Of a stretch of DNA of 64,000 nucleotides, positions 1 to 12,445 are shown one piece after another; the first letter of the stretch is position 1; each line of letters begins with the position of its first letter. A model generated the notes under the pieces. The model saw only the letters and a program-made list of their open reading frames with translations. It made no database searches and was not told where the DNA came from. The position numbers and the translations under genes are program-made. This stretch comes from Strix aluco. Its lineage: Eukaryota > Chordata > Aves > Strigiformes > Strigidae. The stretch lies in NCBI RefSeq assembly GCF_031877795.1, contig NC_133946.1, positions 13,057,144 to 13,121,143 of the forward strand, in the 5' to 3' direction.

Positions 1-3000
1 ACACATAAGCTTAAAAACTTCAGTGAAGACAAGTTAAATTTTGAATCCTGATCATGTGAAAACAGTGCCTTACAAATGCAAGCAATGCTACAAATAGGCA
101 GGTCTCCCAGACCCGTCATTAGTTGCAGCCCTTATGTATGAACACACAGGTATCCTTTAATCAGCAGTGATGTTACCCGTGACAGCTTCGCTTCTCAGAA
201 AATCTCCATTTCAGCTTTGCTTCAGTATTCATTTACAAGCACAAAGGTATTTATTACTTCAAGTTGTTCCCGATGAGAAGGTTATCCCATGCACTTCCTG
301 CAGTTGTCTTCTGCCAGGGCTCCCTCCCCAGCCCTCTCTGCATCCGATGCTGCGCCTCTGAATGTGCCTGTTGTTCCTGAGCGCGTGTGCTTGCACGTTC
401 CCTAACTTGGGGCCGCAGCCGTGCAGTCTGATGGCTCCATCGCCATGCTCTTTTCCTCTAACAACAACAACTCACATGATTTTATTTTGAAATATTCATG
501 GGGTAGGTCTTCTTGCTAAAAAGCTGCGAAAACATGTAATTTCTTTGGTTTGAGTCAAAAAAAGAGGAATTGAAGGGTTTTTTCCCCTTTTAAACATTCT
601 AGAGTGGTAACAGAAACAATCAGCAATAATTTTGCCCAGGAAGGAATGCTGTGATGTCTGACACTTTTACACTGGCTAGAAAACTGGAGATATCCTTCAC
701 CATTGTATCAAGTACTTTATTGAATTCTCATTTTATTCCTTCCTGCCCTATTTGGTGAGTAGTCGGTGGTATCTGGGTTAATGAAACACGTGCCTTCACA
801 GCACAGCAGCCCCAGGAGCGAAGCACAAGCCATTGATCTGGGGGGCTGTGGGGACACACAGCCTCAGAAGAAGAGCGCCTGGGGGTCAGGGTGGGTACTG
901 GAGCTGAGCACACACACAGTGGAGCAGGGAGAAAGTGGTAACATCTCCCTGTTGTCAGCCAGCTCTTCCAACTGGCCAGGGATCCTCAGGGGCCTGCTTT
1001 AAGAACTACTTCCTGCAGGAATGCCGCAGGAGCTGATTACAGCGAGACAGCTGGGGTATGGAGACTGTCACTTACAATACTGATACGTTTTCATTTATAT
1101 CTTGTCCCTGATGCTATTACTTAGTCTTATCCACCTGAATAATAGTGCTGCTATTGTTTATTGTTATGTACCCAGAGAAACCTTTATTTTTTCAGAGCTT
1201 AGCTGTGTATTGTATCCAGTACAGCACAGTTCTGCTCTAAATGACTGCCTGCACAGTAACAGCAAGCTATATGCACTCCACCTCCCACCCCAACTGTAGC
1301 AGTATGCTACAATTTTTACTTCCATTTTCTCTTTACTTGATGCTTTTCAAGCTTTCTGCTTTGTCCTTCCCCTCTGCCTCTGCAGTCTGTGTGTGTTGGA
1401 GGACAGATGGGCTGAATCCTTGGTTCCATAGCCTTTTCCCAGAGTCTTTTACAGAGACAAACCTCTCAGACCATTTTATCTTGCAGAGTTGTCACAGACT
1501 TCTCTCTCTCTCTGTCAGACTGGAGTTAATCCAGGATCTGGGGAGGTGTTGAAGGGTATAGGAGGGAAGTGTCAGGCATCTGGTTTTGCTACACAGTTCA
1601 TCAACGGCACAAGGGTAGGAGCTATCACAGAAAAGCACAGCAGTGGCCTGTGATGAGGCATGTGGGTGTGTAATGCCCACCTGAGTGGAGGTATTACACC
1701 TGGGATGGATGGAACCTCCAGTCTCCAACCTCAAGTGGGAAGAAACTCTCCCGAGCAGACGAGAGGATGTGGGTCAGGGAGGTAACTCGGTCACAGAGCA
1801 GTTGTGAGCTGGAGCCTGTATGCGTTAACACAGCAGATGAAAGAGTTCAGCAAATGTGGACAGAGTAACATAATTAAATCAGCAGGGAGAAATGAGAAAC
1901 ATGAAAAGGTTGTGGAAAAGTAAACACAGGCATTGGAAACACTTCTCTGTGAATTTACATTTTTGGCTACATTTCTCCACTGAGGAAGCAGAGGGACCAG
2001 ATTCTAACAATCGATCCCAGTCCTGTGCATGGTCCAGAGCCATCGGCATAGCAGAGCTGGCACCAGCCCTGGGGTGACGGAGCTGCTGTGTGGCTTGGCC
2101 CCTGCACCTAAGGGGTGGTCCTCCCTCTTCTCCTGGCTGAGTAAGCTTGTCTGTCCCTTGGGAAAGGGGCAGGAAGGGATATTCTCACCTTCCCCTCCTT
2201 CAATGCAAATACCAAAATGACTGTGGAGGTGCACAAGAGTAGCAAGGTAGGATGAGGGAGCCCTGCCAGCAAGCAGTTGTCTGTGCTAGAGGCTTAGTCC
2301 TGGACTTAGGAGATGCTCAGTGTGTGAGGCTCCCTTGGGTCTGTGAGAAATTGTAGGTGGTAGAGGGGGAAGTGAGAAGGAATATAACTATTGGCTATTG
2401 CTATAGACAAAAGAGAGTTATTAAGCATATCTGTGGAATATTTCCAACATGACTAGTATGTGTAACTGAATGTGACTTTAACAGTTCATGAGAGTTGGTG
2501 ACTTGCAGCACGCAGCGAGCCATGGTCCTCTGAAACAGGCACATCCAGCACCAGCAGCCACATCGGCAGTGCCCCCCACAGCCGGGGCAGTGCCCATCCA
2601 CTGTGCAACAGCAGACGTGTGTTTCTCAGAATATGGTAATTGTGTTGTGATTAGATATTAATATAGCCTAGACTTGGGGTTATTTGCTGGTTGACTGACC
2701 CAGAACTTGATAGCAGACACCCTCCTATCTAAAGGACAGTAAATGTTCTTGTTAAGTCACAGTAATTTGCTTTTGACATGGGCCTAAACCATGTTCACAA
2801 GCAGTCTCCACAATTCAGCTGAGTCACGGTAATGTCTGCAATTCCTGTGCCTCGGTTGTTAGTCTGAGCTTTGTGTCTCCATGCCAAGTACACAACAAAG
2901 AAGAGTTTCTGTGTGCCATCATGAGACAATGATTTAGAAAACAAAATAGCCCAGAGGAAGATAAATCAACTTTGAGTTGGAAAGAAGCGCTGTCAACTTT

Positions 3001-6000
3001 TGTCTGTAACATGATAAAAGTTCTCTTCTTTGAGAGAAATTTGTGATTAAGAATGTCTCAATAAGACTACATAATCTCTGCTAATGCTTTCATGGGGAGA
3101 AGATCAAACCCTGAAGGGTTTTTTAATCTAGTGAATAAAAGGCATAGGAAGAACCAAAATCTGGACAAATTCCAAATAATTTTTAACAAGATGATAACCA
3201 TGGAAAAAGAAGTGGAAGGAGAAGTGGTGGATTGCTTGTGTTTTGAATTCAATTGGAACCGGGCATTTTTCTAGAAATTGTTCCCTAATTTTGCTTTAGT
3301 GGAGTGCAGTTATTGGGATGAGTACAGGCTAACGGGATGAGTTCCACGGCGTAGGCTGCGTAGTATGGCTAGATAACTGCCTTACATACAGATATGTAAG
3401 AAAATTGCCTTAACCCCACAAAACTTGCAAACACAGTCACCTTTTGACAGTCAATTACTGTTAGTAGACTTATTCCGCGTGTAGTTACGTGTGCGTGCGG
3501 GACAGCCTGTAGCTGACAGAGCAGAGGGATGTGCTGGGTTTAAGGAGAAGGCTGCCTCTTCCCCAGAGCAGCTCTGCAGAGACAGCACATCCCAGGCCAG
3601 TGGAGGGGTCCACATCTCCGGGGTGGGATGAGGCGTTAGTGCTGCCGGCATGGGGCAGGGCACTACCCGTGTGTTGGAGGGAAGGAGGGAGGCACCCGCC
3701 AGTGTGGTGCTGGGAGCCCAGGCACAGCTGGCCCCGTGCCGTACGGGGGTGCCTGGAGCCCTGGGATCATCATAGTGTGTCTCCCACTTGTGCACGGTTC
3801 CGGCAGTGCTTCCCCTCTGAAGTATGTGATGAAACGTTTATGCTCCTCGTTAGTGTGTGACTCATGCAATGGTTTTGTTTCTTGTGCCCGTGTATAAAAT
3901 TACCTGCAGATGGGTAATATAAGAAGTGTTTTCCAGTAGAACGACAGCTAGAACATTATGCAGTGTTCCTGTAAAACTGCACAGACCAAATGAAAAAGCC
4001 CACTCTCAAAGCCAGCTCTCTGGATTACTATTAAAAGTGAAAATATTTTGAAAATATAATTTCTTTGTCTATTCTGTTGCTTTATTTGTGTGCTTCACAC
4101 ACCTTAAAGAAAATAAATCATCTGACCGACCTTTTTATTTCTCATAAACGAGAACAGTGGGACAATGTGTGGGTTGCACATCTCTAAAGGAAAAACTGGA
4201 GTGGATTTGGTTTCCCAGGGTAGGCTTTCTTTTTTAATTTACCAAACATGCTTCTCATGAATAATACCCTTTTAAAAGGACCTGAACCATATTTTAGAGA
4301 TTTAAACTGGAGGTTCCCTTACATCCATGATCTCTGAATTTTACCTTATAGAATCTAAAAACCTCACACTGAAGTGAAAGATGTGTATCCTTTCTAAATA
4401 TGAATCTTTCTAGCTGTGGAAGAGACACAGACACTTTGTAGAAGCAGGAGTTTGATAACAGCGTGTGAGGCTCCTGCTGCCTTCTGCACGAGCAGTGTCT
4501 GGGAGGGAGGGCAGCAGGAGATTCTGGGGACTGAAAGTTCAGAGTGAGTGTTTCAGGGGAGCCTGAGACATCTCAGAGTGAAAGATTTTCTGAGGCTGAA
4601 TTTTGAAAAACTGTGTACAGAGACAAAATGCACAGGCCACGTTGCTGACAAGGGTGATGGTGTGACCCGGGGGGCACTGGCAGAGCAGAGCAGGGTGCTG
4701 CTGCAGGACATCCCCCTGCCATGGCCGCTTGCTGTGTTCAGCTGCTGCCTTGCCCCAGCCAGCTCCCAGGAAAGCTCTGGAAGAGAAACCAGTGTCCTGG
4801 GCCGGAGCCTGAAGCCTCTCCTAGCGTGGGAATAGCACGCACAAGAGGATGCAGGGGCTGATTTACGTCACAGCACTGCGTGTAAAACAACAAGTTACAA
4901 AAGGGCATTCTATAGAGAGGAAAAAAATACTAACTGAGTATCAGAAGAATGTTTGTCTTCCTGCTTTTAGCTTAACGTGGCTCTTTTTTTAGTCACTTAG
5001 CTAAGATGACTGAATTTGTAGTAGTTGAAAATGCCACAGAGTTATTAAAGTGAGCTTGAGAAAGTGCTGGGAGTCTGTACCATGCTCCACAGCTCTTCTG
5101 AAACATACCACTGTGCCTGCTATGGTAGATGCTCGAGACCGGAATATGAGGCAACGGCAGCACCATTGCCTGCTATAAAAAAAATAAATGAGAGAAACAC
5201 ATCATTTTCCAGGAAATCTGTGTCAGGCAACATATGTTACAAAACCACGCTGTGATTGATAGATCTTAAAGGAAATGTCAAGTAAAACCAATGCAACAGA
5301 TTATTTGCAGTAAAAGACAAGCATTTGCTCTTCCCCAACCTTTTATCTCTTTGTCCTCTAGTTCTCACTTTTCCCATTCAGCTAATTTCAAAGGTTAACT
5401 GACAGGAACAAACAGGTGAAATCTTTCTCCTGGTCTTGGAATAATCCACAACTAAAAATGCTCGCGAGGGTTATTCCAGTGGAGGTCTGATGCCACCTAA
5501 AGTCTCCAACAAGTCTTGCAGTAGAAGAAATCGGCATTTCTTGCCAGCATTCTCAAGCAGTAACAGCTCTGAAGTTATTAGTTATTTATAGTTCTTTGTG
5601 GCTACATTAGGCACAGCAGAAGTTTGCCCTGTGAGAAAATTAGCTCAGTCATGCTGGGCTGGGTAAAAATCCAAATTTCTGTCATCCTCGGCCTGCGAGA
5701 AGCAGACGTTGTAACTCAGTCCAAAATCAAAGCTCTGAAATGGAGAGCCTGTCTTTATTCCCCTGATGCTAAAACTAGCTTGGTAATGATGTTCCTTTAT
5801 TTTTAAAACTTAGAAACCATGTGACTGCAAAAAGGAATCAGATTCAGTAGATGGAAGGACAACGTATGCAAGACATTTTCCACAAATGATATCAGGCCTT
5901 AATGTTTAGGAGATACCAACATGTATTTTAGAGTATTCTACTGAGCAGGGTTAATACCTTTATCACTAGAGTTGGTCAATAAGCCTGTTAAAATGTATTA

Positions 6001-6600
6001 TAACAAAAATATGCTGTTGTCGCCAAAATATACAAACTTTGAAAAATGTGTTGCTTTTACTAGATTTCCTTTAGAGTAAGTATTGATTGTTGGGGTTTTT
6101 TTACATCTGATTTAGTAGAGTTTTTCTTCAGGATTTTTTTTTTCCATTTCATTCTCATTTTCCCTTGTTTGTGCATTAGTGCTCAACACAAGAGTATCAG
6201 TATTACGCGTTTTTACTGCTGACATGGTTGTAACAACTGAACTGAACTGAAAAGAACTGAAGTTGCTTTTGGATTTTAAGCATCATAGAGTGGCTGCTAC
6301 TGAGTGCCATTGGGAACATTAAACCTTGTCCTCTAGATCAAGTGTCTCCTCACTGCTATAATGAAACAAATTGATTCTTGTGTTTTACCTTTCGTTTCAA
6401 GTCACCTAGAGGTGAACAGGAGGAACTACCACACTGCACAGTACAGAAGTGGTAGGGAGTGGAAGGGCCACCTGAAGTCAGAAGTGATAGAAGGGCAGCC
6501 CCTTGGGCACTCACATTTTAACACACCAAGTTTATCAGCAGGTGGTAGGTGTTGTGGACAAAAAGAACCTCTGCTAATGAGGTTGTTCCTCTTTCTCCAG
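1..6600 (+). other. DENND2B: DENND2B intronic sequence, no exon recognised
   Basis: The first exon readable here begins at 6601 and starts in the middle of the cDENN domain, so upstream exons must lie before the window or be missed. I looked for an exon encoding the preceding part of the cDENN domain, with acceptor and donor, and found none. The open frames in this stretch are short, lack family resemblance and lack matching splice sites. There are no CpG islands and no clear full-length repeats. It is ordinary AT-rich intron. Confidence 0.7.
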
Positions 6601-6778
6601 CACCCTCTCGAGCTGCTCGCACGCCGTGGTGGCCCTGCTGTACCCCTTCTCCTGGCAGCACACCTTCATTCCTGTTCTGCCCTCATCCATGATTGACATC
6701 GTGTGCTGCCCGACCCCCTTCCTGGTGGGACTGCTCTCCAGCTCTCTGCCCAAACTGAAGGAGCTGCCCGTAGAGGAG
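6601..6778 (+). CDS. DENND2B: DENND2B exon, end of cDENN domain
   Basis: The exon is preceded by the acceptor ...TTTCTCCAG and followed by GTAGGA. It enters in phase 2 (one base completes a codon) and reads TLSSCSHAVVALLYPFSWQH and onward through VLPSSMIDIVCCPTPFLVGL to KELPVEE. The ALLYPF.WQH and P-P-MIDI blocks are hallmarks of cDENN domains. Confidence 0.93.
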
Positions 6779-9700
6779 GTAGGAGCTGGCACCACAACTG
6801 TTTGCCTGGAGTAAGGCTGGCCTTGTCCTCAAGAGGGCCTGCCATTCGCACAGAAATCCGCACGTTTAATTTTTAATCTGCCTCTTTGTTTCTTCTCTGC
6901 CTAGTTCTCATGGGCAACTGCCTCTTGGTAAAATTAGTAGGTAGTAGGTTTAGTCTTTTCTTTATTCTGCCCCTCTTCCCATAGCTGGCACCTTGACAGC
7001 GAGAAGTGAATGTTAACCTGGTCAACAAGTACACTGTAAATAATGCTGATTTGTTTTGATTTTGTGGTACCTGAAACAAGAAGAGGAAGACATGAAGTGC
7101 TATCTGCTATGATACCTATTAATGCTAAAGTTGTGCATGAAACCATAGTCAGCACAGAAAATAAAACTTTAAAGATTTTTTTTTTTATTACTTCTAAGAC
7201 TGTTAATACTATATTGGAAATCAAATGAGAGTTGCACTTCATCAGCTCTTCCAGTAAAATACCACAAAAATACTCAAGGGCACACTCTTCTCTCTTACTG
7301 CTATTGGTTTCCTGTCATTTTTCTATGAAATTTTATCTTCCTGTGGTCACTTTCAAGGCTCTCTGTGCCTCTGGTCCATGTAAATCTCTGCTCTGTTTTC
7401 CTCCCACTTTCCTAACATTGCTCTCCCACATTTTCGCAGCTCTGTCTCTCAGCTTTGTTGCTTCATTATCATTAATATTTCACACCCTCGCCCTTCAGAA
7501 GCCCCGCTGCCTCAAATAACATCATTTTCTTTAAACCCCTCTGAAATACTTTTCATCTGCACATTAACAAAAATGATTAGCAGTAACTTGCCTAGGTTTA
7601 AGAAAAAAGACCTGCCTAACCTTTCAGCTTTTTTTACATATTAACCTAGTGTGAGATCTGTTGCATCTAACTATGTTAAATTAGACTTTAAGGTCTAAAG
7701 AAAAACTTCATCTTCTTGTTTTATAAAGCACACAACTTGTTTCACAGTAGGAATTTGATTCATGCTGAGGCTTGGGACCATTCAGATGATCTTTCACTAT
7801 TAAAAGGCAGACATAAATTAATGTTTTCTGTCTCTTCAGGTATATTTCACTGTAGTGTTTTCTTTTCTTTAGGCTTTGATGGTTAACCTGGGATCCGATC
7901 GATTCATCAGACAGGTGAAGTACAGCTCGAAATGTTGCCAGGCAGTTTAGCAAGCTGTTTACTCCTATAGTACGATTAGGTTTCTTTGATTAGAGGTATT
8001 TGGCAGGGATTGTGCAGTGGGAAAGAGATTAGAAAAAAAAAGTGCTCATTTTCTGTTTCACCTGCAAATAGGTACTACTCCTCAGGTATGCAAAAGGGAT
8101 TGAGGCTGTGACTGTCAGAAGAAATCAAGAACTGTATTCACAGTGCAAAGAAAACATCCAAAGATAATAACATCATGTTAGCCCAAAAACTCACATTGTT
8201 GGAGGTAAAAAGGACAAAAATTGCAAAGAAAAGTTTCTGAGTGAGAGAGGAAAGGTGAAGAATAGTTTAATGTGGTAGGGAAAGCAGGAGCCTTGTAAAC
8301 AGAGTGATGAAGGATCACCACCTCCTGATAGTAATGTGGCACTAAATAATTTCAAAACTAACAATCTGCAGGTTGGATGGGTAAACTTTGTTGTACAATT
8401 CGCTGCAAGATACGGCTGGTGAATAGCGGTTGCAGAGCTAAGATTCTTGTGTCTACTCGCTTTTGCTGAACAAGCATTAAATAAGATGAAGAGAGCAACA
8501 GGGGGGAAACCCAGAAAACAAGATATACTAAAATAAAATTAAAAACAACTGTCAAGAACCAAAGAAGCTGCCTAAAACCAACTAGAGCAGCTGTGTGTAC
8601 ATGTAGCTAGGCTTTGCATGGTCTGTATTTAGTTAAAAACAACTATTTGGACTTATCATATAAAGAGCTGATTCCAAGTTTCTGTATGTTTACCTTGCTC
8701 TTTGGATTATCATTCCTGACTTTAATCTCATTAAGAGTGACAAGAAATTTTGTTTAGAAATATATGATAGTTGCACATAATTTTCATTATTTTGTTTATG
8801 TAGGCATGACAGTAGCTGATACAAAATGCTTTTCTTCTGAATTTTAAACCTTGCAAAAGTATTTGCTGTAGCTGCTGCATAGATTAATTGATCGAGAGGT
8901 TTTTTTTTTTCCTCTGTCAGATGGATGATGAAGACACACTATTACCTAGAAAATTGCAAGCTGCTCTGGAGCAGGCTCTAGAGAGAAAGAATGAACTGAT
9001 AAATCAGGATTCAGATAGTGATTCAGATGATGGTAAGTTCATTTGGAAACAGGGACTTGTATAAACAAGCACGTAGGTAGTATTGTGACTTTCCATCCAG
9101 GCAAAAGAAAGATGGGACTTCAGTACTTAAATACCTTTTGCGACATCAAAGATAGTTTTTGAACACACAGGGAATGGGACTGATAGTATCAACCCACAGT
9201 AATACATTGTCAGCGACCTATTTCAATTTCTTTGTAAATGACATGCACTCCCATGAGTACCTCTAAACCTTTACTCAAACAGAGGTTTGTGGTTAACTTG
9301 GCCCTAATTCAATCCAGATAACTATACATGCTTAGGGGTGTGTCTGAGTTTGGAGTTGCTCTTGGCACTCGGTATATTCAGAGGAGAGAAGCAGGTATTT
9401 CCAGAAAATAGTTTCAGTCAAGAGGGGCCGAGTTGCCTCTGAAGGTTCATATTTCCCTCCAGCAATTATAAAAACAGCCCAGGGTGAATTTAAATGCCTG
9501 TGGTTAAAAGGTATGAAACTGGCCCCTGTTCAGTTTTTGAAATTTATTTTTACTCATCTGTGTTACATATGTAAAACTATTTTAACACCTCAGAAATTAT
9601 GAAAACCTAAACTTTACAACATACTCTTTTTGATCAGTTCTTGGTAAAGACTTACTATCCCCAGAGCAAATATTTTAATTCTGTCATTCAGAAGCTTCTC

Positions 9701-11720
9701 AGGAAAACTTACTCAAGAGTTAAAATATGAAGTATAATTTTGATGAATCACCCATAAATTTTTTAATTTTCTGAGCTGTTTCCTGAGGATTTGTATTTCT
9801 CATTGACTCTTGGTTATGATACACCAATTATATGTGGACTGGCACTCTTGATTGTGAAGCTGTTACCTTATCTGATGTATATCCAGGTCTGCACGGAGCG
9901 GGTACAACTCCCTTCAGTTACTATCATGGCATCAGTACACCGCTCGATGACAGTACCTGGCCCTGTGTGGATGACAATGCTGACAGCTCTGGTAGCAGCT
10001 GATTTTGGTGTTTTATTGCGCCTTATTTTGCAGAATGTAACACCCTGAATGGATTAGTGTCTGAGGTTTTTATCCGATTCTTTGTGGAGACAGTTGGCCA
10101 TTATTCCCTGTTCCTAACCCAGAATGAAAAAGGAGAGCGTGCCTTCCAAAGGGAGGCTTTCCGTAAATCTGTGGCCTCCAAGAGTATCCGCCGCTTCTTG
10201 GAAGTTTTTATGGAATCGCAAATGTTTGCTGGCTTCATCCAGGACAGAGAGCTGAGAAAATGCAGGGCAAAAGGTAAGGGTGGTTTTCTTCCCTGCAGTG
10301 CAGGTTACTTGTGTTTTGCACTGACCCTGTGGTTACTGTCCCTGTGTACCATCACGGCTGAGCAAATTCTGTACGGCCGACAGATCTCCCAAAACACATC
10401 GTCTGCTGCTTGTGGGCCTATGGTGGCTGTGGCGGTGAGAATGCAAAGCCTTTAGCCACAAGAATATTCACATCCGAGCGCCTTCAATCACTCAGGCGAA
10501 AAGGGCACACTCCGACCAGGGGCGCAGCCCGTCCCTGAGGGCAAACCACCCCGCGGCGGCCTGCCGGCGCTCCCGGGAAACGCTGAGAGCGCTCCCAAGA
10601 GCAGGCCCGGCTGGCCAGGCGGGCAACCGGCCCGCCGCCCGCGCGAGCCACACCGCAGCCAGGCCGCGCCTGGCGCTGCAGCGCCACCGGCGGGAGCTGC
10701 GCGGGCACCGGCGGGGGCCGGAGCCCAGGCCCAGGCCCAGGCCCGGCTCGCGGGCGGTGCCCGCCGCCGCAGGGCGCGAAGGGGCTGTGCAGCCGCGACC
10801 GCCTCTGGCGGCGGCAGGGAGCGGGAGGCGCGGCCCAGCGGCCCGGGGCGCTCCGACCTTGCTGGGGCGGCCGAGCCGCTTCCCGGGCTGCAGCCGCGGT
10901 GCCGGCATCACCCGGACCGGAGGCCGGAGTCGGCGGAAAGCGCGACCGACATGAGGGCGGGCGGAGCGGCAGCAGCGGCGGGCGGCACCGCCCCCCAATC
11001 CGTCACCCCTCGCGTCACGCCTGCGGCTCGCCATACCTGCCCTGGCGCCGCGGGAAACTGAGCAGCCCCTTACCGGCAGTAAAATTTTACAGCGTTACAG
11101 GGGCGAAGGACTGCAAAAGTAAAAAGCTGGGAGTGCGCAGAGGGGCCGGGGGAAACGGATTCAGCCTGACAGAGCTCGCCCCAGCTCCCTTTTCTCCCCT
11201 CTCCCACAGGTCTCTTCGAGCAGAGGGTTGAACAGTATTTGGAAGAGCTTCCAGACACGGAACAAAGTGGAGTAAACAAGTTTCTGCGAGGCCTTGGTGA
11301 GGAAAATCTGTAGAAGTATTTCTGAAATGAATTTTCATGTATTTTTCTCTTTTAATTTTAAAAAAAGCCTTGGCTGAGATGAAATCAGATAGTCAAGCAG
11401 TTTCAATGTGATAGGATATAAGAAAACAATGAAAGCATACTTAAAGCTGACAAAACCAGTCTTAATTATGATCCTTGTTAATGCTTCGGGGGAACCAAAC
11501 CATAATGGCAGAAGAGAAAAGGCAGGCGGCTGACCACTCAGGATTAGTTGGCTGTTCCTGCAGGTATTAAGTAGAAGAGTTACTCTACAGCAATTACGTT
11601 ACAAATTAGACCTATTTGTTAAGTCACCTTTGATTGCCCTTGGCTTTTCAGTATGTGCTGGAGACTGATGGTGTGCTTTCTTTAGGCAACAAAATGAAGT
11701 TCCTTCACAAGAAGAACTAA
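6601..11720 (+). CDS. DENND2B: DENND2B (ST5) C-terminal coding region, six exons
   Basis: This is the 3' part of a DENN-domain guanine-nucleotide exchange factor. The DENND2 family activates Rab GTPases such as Rab9 and Rab13 on endosomal membranes. Six exons join in phase: 6601-6778, 7873-7914, 8921-9032, 10034-10273, 11210-11296 and 11686-11720. All have AG acceptors and GT donors. Together they give about 230 residues ending in a basic tail, KMKFLHKKN, then TAA. The first exon carries the end of cDENN (VALLYPFSWQHTFIPVLP). Exon 3 has an acidic SDSDSDD linker, and exons 4-5 make the dDENN domain (RFFVETVGHYSLF). The 5' part lies outside the window. The family call is very secure. DENND2B rather than DENND2A/C/D rests on the close match of the tail and on the neighbours RPL27A and TRIM66. 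Confidence 0.93.
7873..7914 (+). CDS. DENND2B: DENND2B 42-nt exon
   Basis: This short exon of 14 codons in phase 0 encodes ALMVNLGSDRFIRQ. It lies between a TTTCTTTAG acceptor and a GTGAAG donor. It continues the cDENN sequence directly after PVEE, as expected for the family. It is too short to appear as an open frame by length alone. Confidence 0.9.
8921..9032 (+). CDS. DENND2B: DENND2B exon, acidic linker between cDENN and dDENN
   Basis: The exon follows a T-rich tract and CAG and ends at GTAAGT. It encodes MDDEDTLLPRKLQAALEQAL and then a serine/aspartate run, SDSDSDD. The acidic serines look like casein-kinase-2-type sites; that is inference. The exon leaves one base (G) to be completed by AA of the next exon. 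Confidence 0.92.
10034..10273 (+). CDS. DENND2B: DENND2B exon, dDENN domain
   Basis: The exon starts after TTTTGCAG and ends before GTAAGG. It encodes ECNTLNGLVSEVFIRFFVET and continues through GHYSLFLTQNEKGERAFQRE to FAGFIQDRELRKCRAKG. This is the core of the dDENN domain. Length is 240 nt and the phase matches both neighbours. Confidence 0.94.
10274..11209 (+). other. DENND2B: DENND2B penultimate intron containing a CpG island
   Basis: This 936-bp intron separates the dDENN exon from the LFEQRVEQYLEELP exon. From about 10490 to 11070 it is extremely GC- and CpG-rich, unlike the AT-rich introns on either side. Open frames on both strands here are consequences of GC richness; they are Arg/Pro/Ala/Gly-rich without domain resemblance. 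Confidence 0.85.
10490..11070. promoter_or_regulatory. Intronic CpG island, candidate promoter
   Basis: The island is dense in CG dinucleotides and GC boxes. It contains a short GGCCCA-type tandem run near 10725-10745 and two TGACG-type half sites on the minus strand near 10995-11020. On the minus strand there are GT donor-like sites (CCG|GTAAGG and CAG|GTATGG) near 11035-11075, which would fit an antisense transcript starting here. No gene product is recognised. The island is visible in the sequence; promoter function is inferred. Confidence 0.6.
11210..11296 (+). CDS. DENND2B: DENND2B penultimate coding exon
   Basis: After the acceptor CTCCCACAG the exon encodes LFEQRVEQYLEELPDTEQSG and VNKFLRGLG, ending at GTGAGG. 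This matches the C-terminal helix region of the DENND2 family. It sits only about 140 bp downstream of the CpG island. Confidence 0.93.
11686..11720 (+). CDS. DENND2B: DENND2B last coding exon with stop
   Basis: After CTTTAG the exon reads GC AAC AAA ATG AAG TTC and on to AAG AAC TAA, giving GNKMKFLHKKN and stop. The lysine-rich C-terminus matches the end of DENND2B. The exon is far too short to be found from open-frame length. Confidence 0.92.
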
Positions 11721-12445
11721 CGCCTTTCTGCGGAAATACCAACCCAAAGACTATTCATGACACTGCACGTGAGACACCTGCAGCGTTTCAGAGTTTGGTG
11801 CGGGAGGAGAGTGGAGCAAGCTGACCACAGCTTTAAGTGCCAACTGATGCTGTTAGTGTGCCAGATGATGGCTCCTTTATGTATTTGGGTAGAATTTGTA
11901 CATAATGTGCTGTAAGCTTTTGTAACTGATTTTGTAATGAGCAAGGAAAACTGTGGTAAATATTTGTATATTCCTGAGAATAACAGGTGCTTTTTTTTCT
12001 TAGTATGAATTGAGTTATGCTTGGTGCAAAACTGAATAGCTGATTATGTGCAGCTGACTGTCTCAGCAGAACCACTGACTTCACGGGATGTTTGTGAGAG
12101 CTACACTGATGCCTGGATACTGCGGGGGTGAATGAACTCGGGTACGTGGGAGAGGTTGTACGCACAGGGGCCGCTTTCATGTGGCGGAGTTGGCATTTTT
12201 TTTTCCTTCTAATTAATTTTAAAAGAAATAACAAAGTAACTTGATAATAAGGTACTTGGTTCACAATACAAAACTTCCACTTGGTTTGAACTATGGTCAG
12301 TAAACTACTTGTAATCCATTCTGCATTAAGACTGCTAAACCTGAGGAGATCTCAGTTCTTTGACATGCAAGCTGCAACGAGTAGGTACAGTACATCCTTT
12401 CCTAGTGTATGTATGTATGGTTTCTAATAAACTCTGTAAATATAC
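11721..12445 (+). other. DENND2B: DENND2B 3'UTR (short form)
   Basis: Sequence after the stop codon runs without splice or coding signals to AATAAA at 12426-12431, followed by a T/GT-rich stretch (TGTTTGTTTAT) typical of a cleavage region. Later AATAAA hexamers at 13606 and 14230 could define longer forms. Confidence 0.6.
12426..12431 (+). terminator. DENND2B: Poly(A) signal AATAAA, proximal, DENND2B
   Basis: This canonical hexamer lies about 700 bp after the stop codon and is followed within 20-30 bp by a GT-rich element. It is the best candidate for the major cleavage site. Confidence 0.6.

Noticed and set aside
3451-3869. Overlapping open frames on both strands near 3.5-3.9 kb
   Set aside because: GC-rich intronic DNA; no splice sites in phase with DENND2B and no family resemblance.
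10492-11034. A 180-residue minus-strand open frame in the CpG island
   Set aside because: It is Arg/Ala/Gly/Pro-rich, as any GC-rich DNA reads, with overlapping open frames on both strands and no domain resemblance.
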